The notes under the pieces are model-generated. The model had not been told where the DNA came from, searched no databases, and saw only the letters and a list, made by a program, of their open reading frames with translations. Below, piece after piece: positions 25,944-34,120 of a stretch of 64,000 bases of DNA. Made by a program: the position numbers and the translations under genes. Source of the stretch: an uncultured Tateyamaria sp. Its GTDB lineage: Bacteria; Pseudomonadota; Alphaproteobacteria; Rhodobacterales; Rhodobacteraceae. The DNA lies in contig NZ_CANLAG010000001.1 in the NCBI RefSeq assembly GCF_947488715.1, positions 780,772 through 844,771 on the forward strand, in the 5' to 3' direction. Each line of letters opens with the position of its first letter. Positions within the stretch are counted from its first letter, which is position 1.

Positions 25944-26580
25944 AGAGCCGTTTCGCCTCTTCCAGCGTGTCGAACATATGCAGCTTGCCGTCCAGCAAGA
26001 CCGCCGCCGAACGCGCGAATTTCTCGAGCGTTTGGGCCTGGTGTGACACGATGATGATTGTTGTGGTGCGCAGACGTTCCTGCAGCACTTCGCCTGCTTT
26101 GCGGTTGAATTCGACATCCGTGGACGAGGGCATCCCTTCGTCGATCAGGTAGATGTCAAAGTCGAGGGCCAGCATGAGCGCAAAGGAAAAGCGCGCCCGC
26201 ATGCCCGATGAATAGGTGCCGATGGGTTGGTCGAAATATTCGCCCAGATTACACAGCCAGCGGCAGAAGCTTTCGACATAGTCGGGGTCGAGCCCGTAGA
26301 GCCGCGCGATGTAGCGGCTGTTTTCATGGGCGGAGATCTTGGGGATCACGCCGCCCATAAAGCCCAGCGGGAATGAGATGTTGCACATCCGCCGGATTTC
26401 GCCCTCATCCGGTTTCTCAAGCCCTGCCATCATGTTGATCAGCGTCGTTTTGCCGGTGCCATTGGGGGCCAGCACGCCGAAGGAATGGCCCAATTCCACC
26501 CGAAAAGACACACGGTCAAGGATCACCTTGCGCTGTGTGCCTGTCCAGAAGGACTTGGATACATTTTCGAACTCTAGCAT
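25921..26580 (-). CDS. kpsT: Capsule polysaccharide export ATP-binding protein (KpsT-like)
   Basis: 219 aa ABC ATPase of the polysaccharide-export type. Walker A is 'APNGTGKTT' (38-46), the signature is the family-specific 'YSSGMRARFSFALML' (123-137) instead of LSGGQ, and Walker B is 'IYLIDE' (143-148). It drives export of lipid-linked capsule across the inner membrane. GGAG precedes the ATG. The usual membrane partner KpsM is not next to it; the downstream genes are kpsE, kdsA and a phosphohexomutase. Confidence 0.9.
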   Translation of the reverse strand: MLEFENVSKSFWTGTQRKVILDRVSFRVELGHSFGVLAPNGTGKTTLINMMAGLEKPDEGEIRRMCNISFPLGFMGGVIPKISAHENSRYIARLYGLDPDYVESFCRWLCNLGEYFDQPIGTYSSGMRARFSFALMLALDFDIYLIDEGMPSSTDVEFNRKAGEVLQERLRTTTIIIVSHQAQTLEKFARSAAVLLDGKLHMFDTLEEAKRLYDYETQS

Positions 26581-26793
26581 CCCGTTGCTCCGCGGTGTGC
26601 TGTGATTGGCGCCCCGTTTTTAAGGTGGGAAACCGGAACCCTCCTTACCAGAGGTGTCTTAACGCTCTAATCATCGACTTAGGCAACATTATGTCGAAGT
26701 TGGCAACAAATGTACAGGTTTGACCCGGTACTGTTGACGGGGAAAGAACAGCGCACAGGCCCTGCTGCACAAGCCTGTGAGTGCGGTGAATAA

Positions 26794-28041
26794 TCAGCCG
26801 GGGTGCTTTTGCACGCGGAGCAATTTGCCCGAAACAAGCGCCAGGACTGCGGCGGCGAAGCTGAAGAGGGCACCCATCTTGGCCGCGTCCTGGGTGGGGC
26901 CTGGGTCAAATGCGGCGGATGCAAAGAACAAGGACACGGTAAAGCCGATGGCTGCAACACAGCCGATCACAACGAGGTCAACAATGCGCATCCCTTCGGG
27001 AATACCCAGTCCCAGAGGGCGCGCGGCGATCCAGCCCATGACAAAAATGCCCAGCGGTTTGCCCACCAGCAGCCCCGCCAGCACCAGCCAGGTCGCATCC
27101 CCGATGGACCCGAGCTCGACCCCTGCATTGAGCAGGCCAAAGAAAAACAGGATGATCTCGACCGGGTTTTTCAACCCGTGTTCGATCCGGTTCAGCAGGT
27201 CGGTGAGGTACTTTTCCGCGTCAGCAAAGATGCCAAAGGCCCGGTCGGCGTGGGGGATTGTGGCCACAATCGGCAACAGCCCGAGGCTGGGGTGCAGGCC
27301 GGATGCCATAAAGCCATACCAGCTAAAGCAGCCGGCAATGGCATAGGGCAGAACGCCCAGCCGCCGCCGGACCCAGGTAGAATTCGGGCGGTCCTGTTTG
27401 TGGCGGTCCAGACGGCGTGGCAGCCAGTTGGCCAGCACAAAGACGATGGCCGCCGCGGCAAAGGACATCACCAGCCATTCCAGCGCCAGTTCGCCCGAGG
27501 GGTAGAAAATGGCGAGGATGATCAACCCGGCCGCATCGTCGGCGATGGCGAGCAGCAGCAAAAACCGCACCGCTGGGTGGCCAGCGCCAAACACCAGCCG
27601 CCCCACAAGGTAGGAAAAGGCGATGTCGGTGGCCGTGGGTATGGCCCAGCCGTTTGCAACCGCGTCATAGGTGGTGGACCCAAAAAGGGACGCCATGCCC
27701 AGATAGATCGCAATCGGTCCCAGCATTCCGCCCAGTGTGGCAAAGAGCGGGGTCGCGGCCTTTTTCCCGCGCAGTGACCCGTCCTTGAGCACGACGGCCT
27801 CCCAGACCTCTTTTGCGGCGATGCCAAAGAAGAACGCCATGAGCACGTCGTTGACCAGATAGTGCAGCGTCAGGGTGCGGTGGCCGTCGTGGGCGTGCCC
27901 GATGGGGGCGTGATCCCAGAGGGTGTATTCGACAAAGTGGTGGTAGCTGTCAGCGTCGATGTTGGCCCAGACCAGCGCGGTCAATGCGCCGATGATCAAG
28001 AGCAGCGAGTAGTTGGTCAGAAAATTCCAGACACGGTACAT
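26794..28041 (-). CDS. nhaA: Na+/H+ antiporter NhaA
   Basis: 415 aa with about twelve hydrophobic helices. The double-aspartate ion-binding pair is seen in 'LLLLAIADDAAGLIILAIFY' (adjacent Asp residues) and the family 'GWAIPTATDIAFSYLVG' helix-IV unwound segment (T-A-T-D-I-A-F) is intact. NhaA exports Na+ or Li+ in exchange for two protons, relevant to a marine lifestyle. It stands alone, 212 bases downstream of kpsT on the same strand. Confidence 0.95.
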   Translation of the reverse strand: MYRVWNFLTNYSLLLIIGALTALVWANIDADSYHHFVEYTLWDHAPIGHAHDGHRTLTLHYLVNDVLMAFFFGIAAKEVWEAVVLKDGSLRGKKAATPLFATLGGMLGPIAIYLGMASLFGSTTYDAVANGWAIPTATDIAFSYLVGRLVFGAGHPAVRFLLLLAIADDAAGLIILAIFYPSGELALEWLVMSFAAAAIVFVLANWLPRRLDRHKQDRPNSTWVRRRLGVLPYAIAGCFSWYGFMASGLHPSLGLLPIVATIPHADRAFGIFADAEKYLTDLLNRIEHGLKNPVEIILFFFGLLNAGVELGSIGDATWLVLAGLLVGKPLGIFVMGWIAARPLGLGIPEGMRIVDLVVIGCVAAIGFTVSLFFASAAFDPGPTQDAAKMGALFSFAAAVLALVSGKLLRVQKHPG

Positions 28042-28149
28042 GTTTGGCCCACCCCACGTCGGTATGGGATGGGCCTAGCACCACTCGATGCCGTCGGGCA
28101 ATGCGGCCGGGGTCACGGGCCATGACGTTTGCGTGGCGGTTGCCAGTGG

Positions 28150-29178
28150 TCAGGCGACCACCTGCCAGACCACCCCGGCCAGGATCGACCCTGTCAGCGC
28201 AAAGGTCAGGTAGGCGGCAAAGACCCGTGGTTTGACCAGCGCCCAGACCGCGATGGCGGCGGGAATACAGCTGACCCCACCTGCGATCATGAAGGACATG
28301 GCGGCACCGTTGGACATGCCCTGTTCGAGCAGTTCAGCCACCAATGGTGCGGCGGCGTAGCCGTTAAGGTAGGCAGGCATGCCCACCAGCGCGCCCAGGA
28401 TCACCGTGCCAAGCCCGGATCCGCCCAGCACGTTGGCGATCAGGTCGGCAGGCATGTAGTGGACCATGAGTGCCTCGACGATATAGGCCAGCGTCAACCA
28501 TTTCAGCAGGAATGCCGCGTTTTCGAGGCCGGTGTCCCGGAAGGTCGTCACGCGGGCCCGTTCTGTCCAGAAGCGCCAGACCGGTTTGGCCGAGAAGGGC
28601 TGTGAGACGCCGCAGCAGCCGCCGACGGCAGGTTTTTCCCGCAGCGGGTTGGCAAAGATAGGCGTGCCGGACAGCAGTTGCGTGCCAAAGCCGCCAAAGA
28701 TGCCGAGGCCCACGGCGGCCAGTGTCTTGGCGATGGCAAATTCGGTTCCAATGGCACCGGTTGTGATGGCGAACATGGCCGGGTCCATCAGCGGTGACGC
28801 CAGCCAGAATGCCATGACGGCGCCCAGTGGTGCGCCCACAGCGAGCAGGGCGGCGATGAAGGGGATGACTTCGCAAGAGCAGAAGGGGGAAAGCCCGCCC
28901 AGCAGTGCAGCCATGACGATCATGCGGGCCGGGTTGCCCTCGAAGGCGCGGGCCAGCAGGTTTTCGGCCCCGGTGGCCTTGAGGTAGGCGACGGCGCAGA
29001 CCGCGAACAGGATGAACGGGGCGGTTCCTGCGATGGCGCGGGCGGCAAAGGTGACTGTGGGCACGAATTGCGGCAGATCGAGCAGGGCCACCAGTGCCAG
29101 CAGAGCCGCCGAGAACGCCCAGGCGCCATCGATGCGTTTGCGCCAGGGGGGTGGGGTTTGGGTTGCGGTGTCAGCCAT
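28150..29178 (-). CDS. ArsP-like metal/metalloid efflux permease (SO_0444/DUF318 family)
   Basis: 342 aa polytopic protein. The permease signature 'GLSPFCSCEVIPFIAALLAVGAPLGAVMAFWLASPLMDP' contains the CSC motif (about residue 88) typical of ArsP/DUF318 permeases; a second cysteine pair occurs in the central loop ('GGCCGVSQPF'). Start at 29178 overlaps the end of the ArsR gene by eight bases. Relatives export organoarsenicals, or Cu/Zn; the Cys-rich ArsR partner supports a soft-metal or metalloid substrate. Confidence 0.85.
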   Translation of the reverse strand: MADTATQTPPPWRKRIDGAWAFSAALLALVALLDLPQFVPTVTFAARAIAGTAPFILFAVCAVAYLKATGAENLLARAFEGNPARMIVMAALLGGLSPFCSCEVIPFIAALLAVGAPLGAVMAFWLASPLMDPAMFAITTGAIGTEFAIAKTLAAVGLGIFGGFGTQLLSGTPIFANPLREKPAVGGCCGVSQPFSAKPVWRFWTERARVTTFRDTGLENAAFLLKWLTLAYIVEALMVHYMPADLIANVLGGSGLGTVILGALVGMPAYLNGYAAAPLVAELLEQGMSNGAAMSFMIAGGVSCIPAAIAVWALVKPRVFAAYLTFALTGSILAGVVWQVVA

Positions 29179-29515
29179 GGTCGTGATCCTCGCAAGGGGC
29201 CGCGCTGTCGGCGCAGCATTCGGTGAGCAGAAAGTTGGAGAGCGCGCTGACCTCGTCATAGGCGACAGCGGCGCAGATGATGGAGCGGCCCTGGCGGGCC
29301 TGTGTGACCAGCCCGGCGGTGGCCAGGATTTTCATGTGATGTGTCAGGGTCGAGCCGGTGACCCCCGTGCGGTCCCCTAGCGCGCCGATGCTCAGGCCAT
29401 CCGGCCCGGCCCGTACAAGTGTGCGCAGCACGGACAGGCGTTGTTCGGACCCCAGCGCCGCAAAGGCGCTGGCGGCACGTGTGAGGTCGAGCGGGGTGTG
29501 TGATTCCATTTTCAT
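29171..29515 (-). CDS. ArsR/SmtB family metal-responsive repressor
   Basis: 114 aa winged-helix regulator. 'ALGSEQRLSVLRTLVRAGPDGLSIGALGDRTGVTGSTLTHHMKIL' is the ArsR HTH. The usual ELCVC metal site is absent from helix alpha-3; instead the C-terminal tail is metal-ligand rich: 'TECCADSAAPCEDHDHG'. This is likely the sensing site, placing it with C-terminal-site members. It should repress its own operon with the permease. ATG 29515 was taken; ATG 29509 is possible. Paired operators lie directly upstream. Confidence 0.87.
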   Translation of the reverse strand: MKMESHTPLDLTRAASAFAALGSEQRLSVLRTLVRAGPDGLSIGALGDRTGVTGSTLTHHMKILATAGLVTQARQGRSIICAAVAYDEVSALSNFLLTECCADSAAPCEDHDHG

Positions 29516-29517
29516 GT

Positions 29518-29533
29518 TTCTAGTATTATCGAA
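29518..29533. promoter_or_regulatory. ArsR operator-like imperfect palindrome, site 1
   Basis: TTCTAGTATTATCGAA matches site 2 at 12 of 16 positions and ends at the same TTC...GAA. It sits directly upstream of the ArsR start codon, so bound repressor would occlude translation-start-proximal promoter elements. Confidence 0.5.
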
Positions 29534-29558
29534 ATGAATTAGCCGCGCCAAGTTTTAT

Positions 29559-29574
29559 TTCGATAAGTATCGAA
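29559..29574. promoter_or_regulatory. ArsR operator-like perfect palindrome, site 2
   Basis: TTCGATA-AG-TATCGAA is a near-perfect 16-base inverted repeat between the ArsR gene and the divergent UDG-fold gene. Its centre is 41 bases (about four helix turns) from that of site 1, so two repressor dimers could bind on the same DNA face and control both directions. Confidence 0.6.
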
Positions 29575-29614
29575 GTATTTGTCTTTGCGTGGGTGGCGGG
29601 TTAGCTGCGGGTCC

Positions 29615-30196
29615 ATGAGCCTGACCCACGACATCCGCGCCTGCACGCTGTGCGCCGACCGGTTTGCCGCGACCGAGACGGGGCATGCGCCGCGCCCTGT
29701 GGTCTGGTTCCGCCCCGGTGCGCGCATTCTGGTTGCGGGCCAGGCCCCCGGTGCGCTGGTCCATGAGAGCGGGCGGCCTTTTACCGATCCGTCTGGTGAC
29801 AGGTTGCGCGACTGGCTGGGGATGGACGAGCAGACGTTTTATGACCGTGACAAGCTGGCGATTGTGCCGATGGCGTTCTGCTTTCCGGGCTATGACGCCA
29901 AGGGGTCCGACCGCCCTCCGCCAAAGATCTGCGCCAAGACGTGGCGGACGCAGGTGATGGCGCATGTGGGTGACGTCCCGCTTGTGCTGTTGATCGGGGG
30001 CTATGCGCAGAGCTGGCATCTGGGCACCCGCACATCGGTCACGGAAACGGTCGCCGACTGGCGCGCGCATGCGCCGCGGGCTTTTGCGTTGCCGCACCCG
30101 TCCTGGCGCAATACCGGTTGGCTCAGGAAAAACCCGTGGTTCGAGGCCGACGTGCTGCCGGCTCTGCGCGCGCGGGTGCAAGAGGTTTTGGCATGA
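29615..30196 (+). CDS. Uracil-DNA glycosylase superfamily protein
   Basis: 193 aa. The N-terminus carries 'RACTLC' (Cys10, Cys13), resembling part of a cluster-binding site of family 4/5 UDGs. 'VAGQAPGALVHESGRPFTDPSGDRLRDWLG' is motif A (GQAPG at 42-46), and 'PHPSWRNTGW' is the motif B HPS loop. This matches the uracil-DNA glycosylase family widespread in alphaproteobacteria; its in vivo lesion is not established. ATG 29615 fits the family start. Its stop overlaps the SseB gene start (ATGA). Confidence 0.85.
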   Translation: MSLTHDIRACTLCADRFAATETGHAPRPVVWFRPGARILVAGQAPGALVHESGRPFTDPSGDRLRDWLGMDEQTFYDRDKLAIVPMAFCFPGYDAKGSDRPPPKICAKTWRTQVMAHVGDVPLVLLIGGYAQSWHLGTRTSVTETVADWRAHAPRAFALPHPSWRNTGWLRKNPWFEADVLPALRARVQEVLA

Positions 30197-30981
30197 CAGA
30201 CACAGCATTGGACCTGGCCCACGCGGCGATGCAGGCGGCCCCGGAGGACGACGCGCTGCGCCTGCGCTTTTTCGAGCGGCTGGGCGATGCGGAGCTGTTC
30301 CTGTTGCTGGAGGCGGAGGCCGTAGGCGATCAGGTGACGCCGCAGGTGTTCGATCCCGGAACGGGGCCGTTGGTGCTGGTGTTTGATCGGGAAGACAGGC
30401 TGGCAAGTTTTGCCGGTGCGGCGGCAGATTATGCTGCGTTGTCGGGCCGGATTGTGGCGGGGCTGTTGGCGGAGCAGGGGCTGGGCCTTGGCCTGAACCT
30501 GGATGTGGCGCCGTCGTCTTTCCTGTTGGACGCGGACGGTGTGCGGTGGCTGGCGCAGACGCTGGACAATGCGCCGGACACGGTCGAGGCGCGGCTGGCC
30601 GAAGTCACGGCCCCCACGGGATTGCCCGATGCACTGATTGCAGCCCTCGATACCAAGCTGGCGACGGCGACGGGGTTGGCGCAGATGGCCTATCTGGTCG
30701 GCACAGCAGATACCGAGGGCAAGCGGGGCCATATGCTGGCACTGGTGGGGGCGACGCCGGGCGCACAGGAGGCGCTGGCGCGGGCCGCAGCAGAGGCGTT
30801 GACGTTCTCAGGCATCGAGGCAGGCGCGATGGATGTCGGTTTCTTTGATGCAAATGATCCGGTGACGGAACGGCTGGCGCGGGTTGGGCTGCGCTTTGAT
30901 CTGCCACAACCGGCCCCCACGACGGCGCCAGAGCCCACGGCACCCGGATCGGACCCGAACCGCCCGCCGCGCTTGCGCTAG
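30193..30981 (+). CDS. SseB family protein
   Basis: 262 aa acidic, cytoplasmic. N-terminal SseB-like domain: 'LAHAAMQAAPEDDALRLRFFERLGDAELFLLLE' then 'VFDPGTGPLVLVFDREDRLASFAG'. The second half contains an alpha/beta domain also met in SseB C-terminal regions. A Pro/Thr-rich tail ends the protein. No catalytic motif seen. Translationally coupled to the UDG-fold gene by a four-base overlap. Confidence 0.75.
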   Translation: MTDTALDLAHAAMQAAPEDDALRLRFFERLGDAELFLLLEAEAVGDQVTPQVFDPGTGPLVLVFDREDRLASFAGAAADYAALSGRIVAGLLAEQGLGLGLNLDVAPSSFLLDADGVRWLAQTLDNAPDTVEARLAEVTAPTGLPDALIAALDTKLATATGLAQMAYLVGTADTEGKRGHMLALVGATPGAQEALARAAAEALTFSGIEAGAMDVGFFDANDPVTERLARVGLRFDLPQPAPTTAPEPTAPGSDPNRPPRLR

Positions 30982-31163
30982 AGCGATAGCGAAAGCCTCA
31001 GGCGGCTTGCATCACGCTACTCTGGCGCGTGGTCACATCACCGCGAGACGGTCTGCAATGCTGGACAGGCATGCCCTATTTCCGCATCATTGCCGGGTCG
31101 CAAGACGGCTGGGCATCACAAACATATGCAACCGAAACCGAGCTGCCTGAAGGATACCGCCCA

Positions 31164-31691
31164 ATGATGAACCGCTTCACCATGACGATTGCCGCCGCTG
31201 CCAGTGCGATGGCGTTGGCCACCACGGCCTTTGCCGGAGACCAATATGTCGATGAGACAGGGTTTGCCGTGTCCGGCTATGACGTCGTGGCCTATTTCGG
31301 CCTGGCGCAGAACCCCGTGGGGCAGTCGCAACCGGCTGGCGTGCCGGGCAAGGCATCGATCACGGCCGAGTACAACGGCGCGACATTCGCCTTTTCGACA
31401 GAAGCCAATCGCGACGCCTTTGTCGCGGACCCGGCCCGTTACGCGCCGCAATATGACGGCCACTGTGCTTACGGTGTCGCGCAGGGCGGCAAAGTGCCTG
31501 CCAACCCGAACCTGTGGCGGATCGTGGACGACAAGCTGTATCTCAACATCACCGACGTTGTGGTCGGGTTCTGGGAAGAGGACATTCCTGGCAACCTGAA
31601 CAAGTCGGAAGGCAACTGGGTCTCGATCGACGACGCCCCGGCCTCTGATCGTACCATCCCCAAATTCACCAGTGAGGCTCCGAATACCTGA
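31164..31691 (+). CDS. Exported YHS domain protein
   Basis: 175 aa with a signal peptide (cleavage after 'ATTAFA'). The mature part has the YHS-like pattern: 'VSGYDVVAYF' near the start, 'YNGATFAFSTEANRDAFVADPARYAPQYDGHCAYGVAQG' with one Cys. YHS modules often bind soft metals and occur with copper or mercury handling genes. AAGGA precedes the ATG at 31164; a second ATG follows immediately. Two bases separate its stop from the rhodanese gene start, indicating an operon. Confidence 0.85.
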   Translation: MMNRFTMTIAAAASAMALATTAFAGDQYVDETGFAVSGYDVVAYFGLAQNPVGQSQPAGVPGKASITAEYNGATFAFSTEANRDAFVADPARYAPQYDGHCAYGVAQGGKVPANPNLWRIVDDKLYLNITDVVVGFWEEDIPGNLNKSEGNWVSIDDAPASDRTIPKFTSEAPNT

Positions 31692-31692
31692 T

Positions 31693-32202
31693 ATGACCCA
31701 AGACCCCGAGACCCTCGAAAAACAAACCTCGGGTGAGACCCCGGCGCGCCTGTCGCGTCGGGGTTTTGGCCTGATGGCCGGTGCCACGATCGTTGGCGGC
31801 GCGGTGTTTGCATCGCAATGGTACAATATCGGCGCACAGGCCGGTGTCGAAGGCACGCTGAGCACGCCTGACGCGCACAAGGCGGCTGTGTCCGGTGACA
31901 TCGTGTTGGTCGACATTCGCCGCCCCGACGAGTGGGAGCGCACGGGTGTGGGCGAAGGCGCTGTGACAATCGACATGCGGCGTGACGATTTCACCGATGT
32001 TCTATTGCAGCACACGGCGGGACGCACGGACGCACCGGTCGCGCTGATCTGCGCGCGCGGCGTGCGGTCCCGGCGCATGACCGAGCGGCTGACGGCGGCA
32101 GGGTTCACGACGATCATCGACGTGCCGGAGGGCATGCTGGGATCGGGTGCTGGGCCTGGGTGGCTCAAGCGCGGTTTGCCCACAGTGACATGGGCGGAAT
32201 AG
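31693..32202 (+). CDS. Membrane-anchored or Tat-exported rhodanese-like protein
   Basis: 169 aa. 'SRRGFGLMAGATIVGGAVFA' (21-40) is a twin-arginine-like signal or anchor. The rhodanese domain follows: 'IVLVDIRRPDEWERTGVGEGAVTIDM' and the active-site loop 'ICARGVRS' with Cys120. Likely a periplasmic sulfurtransferase working with the YHS protein; a plausible theme is thiol or metal handling in the envelope. A strong intrinsic terminator (32235-32263) ends this transcript. Confidence 0.88.
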   Translation: MTQDPETLEKQTSGETPARLSRRGFGLMAGATIVGGAVFASQWYNIGAQAGVEGTLSTPDAHKAAVSGDIVLVDIRRPDEWERTGVGEGAVTIDMRRDDFTDVLLQHTAGRTDAPVALICARGVRSRRMTERLTAAGFTTIIDVPEGMLGSGAGPGWLKRGLPTVTWAE

Positions 32203-32234
32203 CCGGTTTCATCCGGTAGAATGACACAGAGACG

Positions 32235-32263
32235 AGGCACGCAGTGACATGCGTGCCTTTTTT
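32235..32263 (+). terminator. Rho-independent terminator after the YHS/rhodanese operon
   Basis: AGGCACGCA, a six-base loop, TGCGTGCCT and a run of six T: a stem of eight to nine pairs followed by the U-tract on the plus strand. It also separates the operon from the convergent opgH gene. Confidence 0.85.
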
Positions 32264-32281
32264 CATGCGTGGGTGCTGCGG

Positions 32282-34120
32282 TTATTCTGCGGCGATGTTC
32301 GGCGTGTCGATCTGGGCCTGCATCTCGGCACGGGCGGTACGCGCATCGGAGACGATTGTCGGCTCGCGCAGGGTCAGCGGATTGTCCAGCCGCAGGATCG
32401 CGGCGGTGCGACCGCTGAGGGCGGACAGCGGCACCGACATCAGCAGGCTGGCCATGATCGGGAACAGCCACCAGGACACCAGACCGGCACTGAGGCCCGC
32501 CAGAAGCAGCGCGCCCAGTACGGTTTCCACCCAGTGAAAGGCCACCAGCGTGCGCAGCGGATAGCTGGTCGCGGTGCGTGATTGTGGCTGCCAGCCTGCG
32601 CCTCGGCCTGTCAGGCTGCGCAGTACGGCGCGGGTTTGCTGGATCATCATGATGGGGGCGTAGGCGATGGACAGGGCCAGTTCGACCAGCACCGCGAGGC
32701 CAAAGGCCCGGCGTCCGCCAAAGAGGCGCGCGGCCTTGCCATTGCTGGCGATGATGACGGCGCTGGTGATTTTGGGTGTCAGCAGCATGCCGTACATCAC
32801 CACGAGGAACATGGCGCTGTCGATATGGGTCATGGCAGGCGGCCAGTTGGGAAAGAGGGGGTTCGCCTCGTTGAAGTACGAGATCACGTTGGTTTCCGCG
32901 TCGCGGCCCAGCAGCGCCCAGAACACCAGCAGGACAAACCAAGCGGGCGACATCAGGTAGGCGGCGGCCCCTTGGAAGAGGTGAAAGCGGCTGACCGGGT
33001 GCAGGCCGCGTGTGGCGAGCAGGCGCAGGTGTTGCAGGTTGCCCCGGCACCAGCGTTGGTCACGCAGGGTATAGTCGATCAGGGTGCCGGGCGTTTCCTC
33101 AAAGCTGCCGGTGATGCGCGGCAGGAACCGCACGCGCCAGCCTGCGCGGCGCAGCAGGGACGCTTCGACAAAGTCGTGGCTGAGGATCAGGTCGGTGCGC
33201 CCGGTCAGGCCACGCAGGTGCGGCAGACCCGCCGACGAGGCAAAGGCGCGTGTGCGGATGATGGCGTTATGGCCCCAATAGTTCGCTTCGCTGCGCGACC
33301 AGTGCGCCAGTCCTTCGGCCAGAAGCCAGCCGTAAGTGACGCCGGAGAACTGCTGCATCCGCGCAAACAGCGTGTTGGCTCCGATCAGTTGCGGAAAGCT
33401 CTGGATCAGGCCCGCGCGGGGGTCGGCGGCAAGTTCGGTGGCCAGGCGGTCGATGGCGCGTCCGGTCATCAGGCTGTCGGCGTCCAGCACCAGCATCGCC
33501 TCGTGGTCGGCGCCCCAACCGGTGATCCAGTCCACCAGATTGCCGACCTTTTTGTCGGTGTTTGCTGCGCGGCGGCGGTAGTGGACCGGGAAGGGGGCGC
33601 TGGCCTTGAGCGCCTGAAAGGCTTGCCATTCCTGCAGGGCGATGGCGTCGTCGCGCGTGTCGCTGAGGACAAATAGCGTATAGCGGTGGCCGCCGCGTTC
33701 GCGAGTCAGGTCGCGGAGCATAGCCGCCGCGTTGCCAAACACGTCAGAGGGTGTTTCGTTGTAGACAGGCACCAGCAGTGCCACGTCGAGCGGCGCGGCA
33801 TCGGGCAGCTCGGGCGGGTCCTCGAAGCGGCCCGCGAGGCCCACGGCCACGGTCGACACGGACAGGGTGACCCAAACGAAGGTCAGGCCGATCAACACCA
33901 ACAGCACATATTCGAACCCGGTCATGCCAGCCATTTCAAACAGGCCGTAGAGCGCCCAGACCATGCCGCCCGTGATTATAAGGGCAGGCAGGAACACCGC
34001 GATCCGCCACAGGCGACTTCGCCCGTCGACCGGCGTGTCGATCACGTCCGGTGCGGTGGCAAAGTCCTGCTCTGGCATGGCCAGAGGGGCCTCTGGGGGC
34101 ATGTCGCGGAATGGGTTCAC
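32282..34120 (-). CDS. opgH: Glucan biosynthesis glucosyltransferase OpgH (MdoH)
   Basis: 612 aa from a GTG at 34120 that overlaps the opgG stop as GTGA; an internal ATG at 34102 is an alternative. Family GT2 enzyme: 'LLVPVYNETPSDVFGNAAAMLRDL', 'VLDADSLMTG' (D-x-D-like), and acceptor-site 'RDQRWCRGNLQHL' (QxxRW). Several membrane helices flank the catalytic domain. It polymerises the beta-1,2-glucan backbone of osmoregulated periplasmic glucans from UDP-glucose and moves it across the inner membrane. Last of the opgC-opgG-opgH run. Confidence 0.93.
   Translation of the reverse strand: MNPFRDMPPEAPLAMPEQDFATAPDVIDTPVDGRSRLWRIAVFLPALIITGGMVWALYGLFEMAGMTGFEYVLLVLIGLTFVWVTLSVSTVAVGLAGRFEDPPELPDAAPLDVALLVPVYNETPSDVFGNAAAMLRDLTRERGGHRYTLFVLSDTRDDAIALQEWQAFQALKASAPFPVHYRRRAANTDKKVGNLVDWITGWGADHEAMLVLDADSLMTGRAIDRLATELAADPRAGLIQSFPQLIGANTLFARMQQFSGVTYGWLLAEGLAHWSRSEANYWGHNAIIRTRAFASSAGLPHLRGLTGRTDLILSHDFVEASLLRRAGWRVRFLPRITGSFEETPGTLIDYTLRDQRWCRGNLQHLRLLATRGLHPVSRFHLFQGAAAYLMSPAWFVLLVFWALLGRDAETNVISYFNEANPLFPNWPPAMTHIDSAMFLVVMYGMLLTPKITSAVIIASNGKAARLFGGRRAFGLAVLVELALSIAYAPIMMIQQTRAVLRSLTGRGAGWQPQSRTATSYPLRTLVAFHWVETVLGALLLAGLSAGLVSWWLFPIMASLLMSVPLSALSGRTAAILRLDNPLTLREPTIVSDARTARAEMQAQIDTPNIAAE

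Noticed and set aside
26581..26793. Possible small RNA or riboswitch upstream of kpsT
   Set aside because: AT-richer than its surroundings but no stable, convincing fold or promoter spacing was found.
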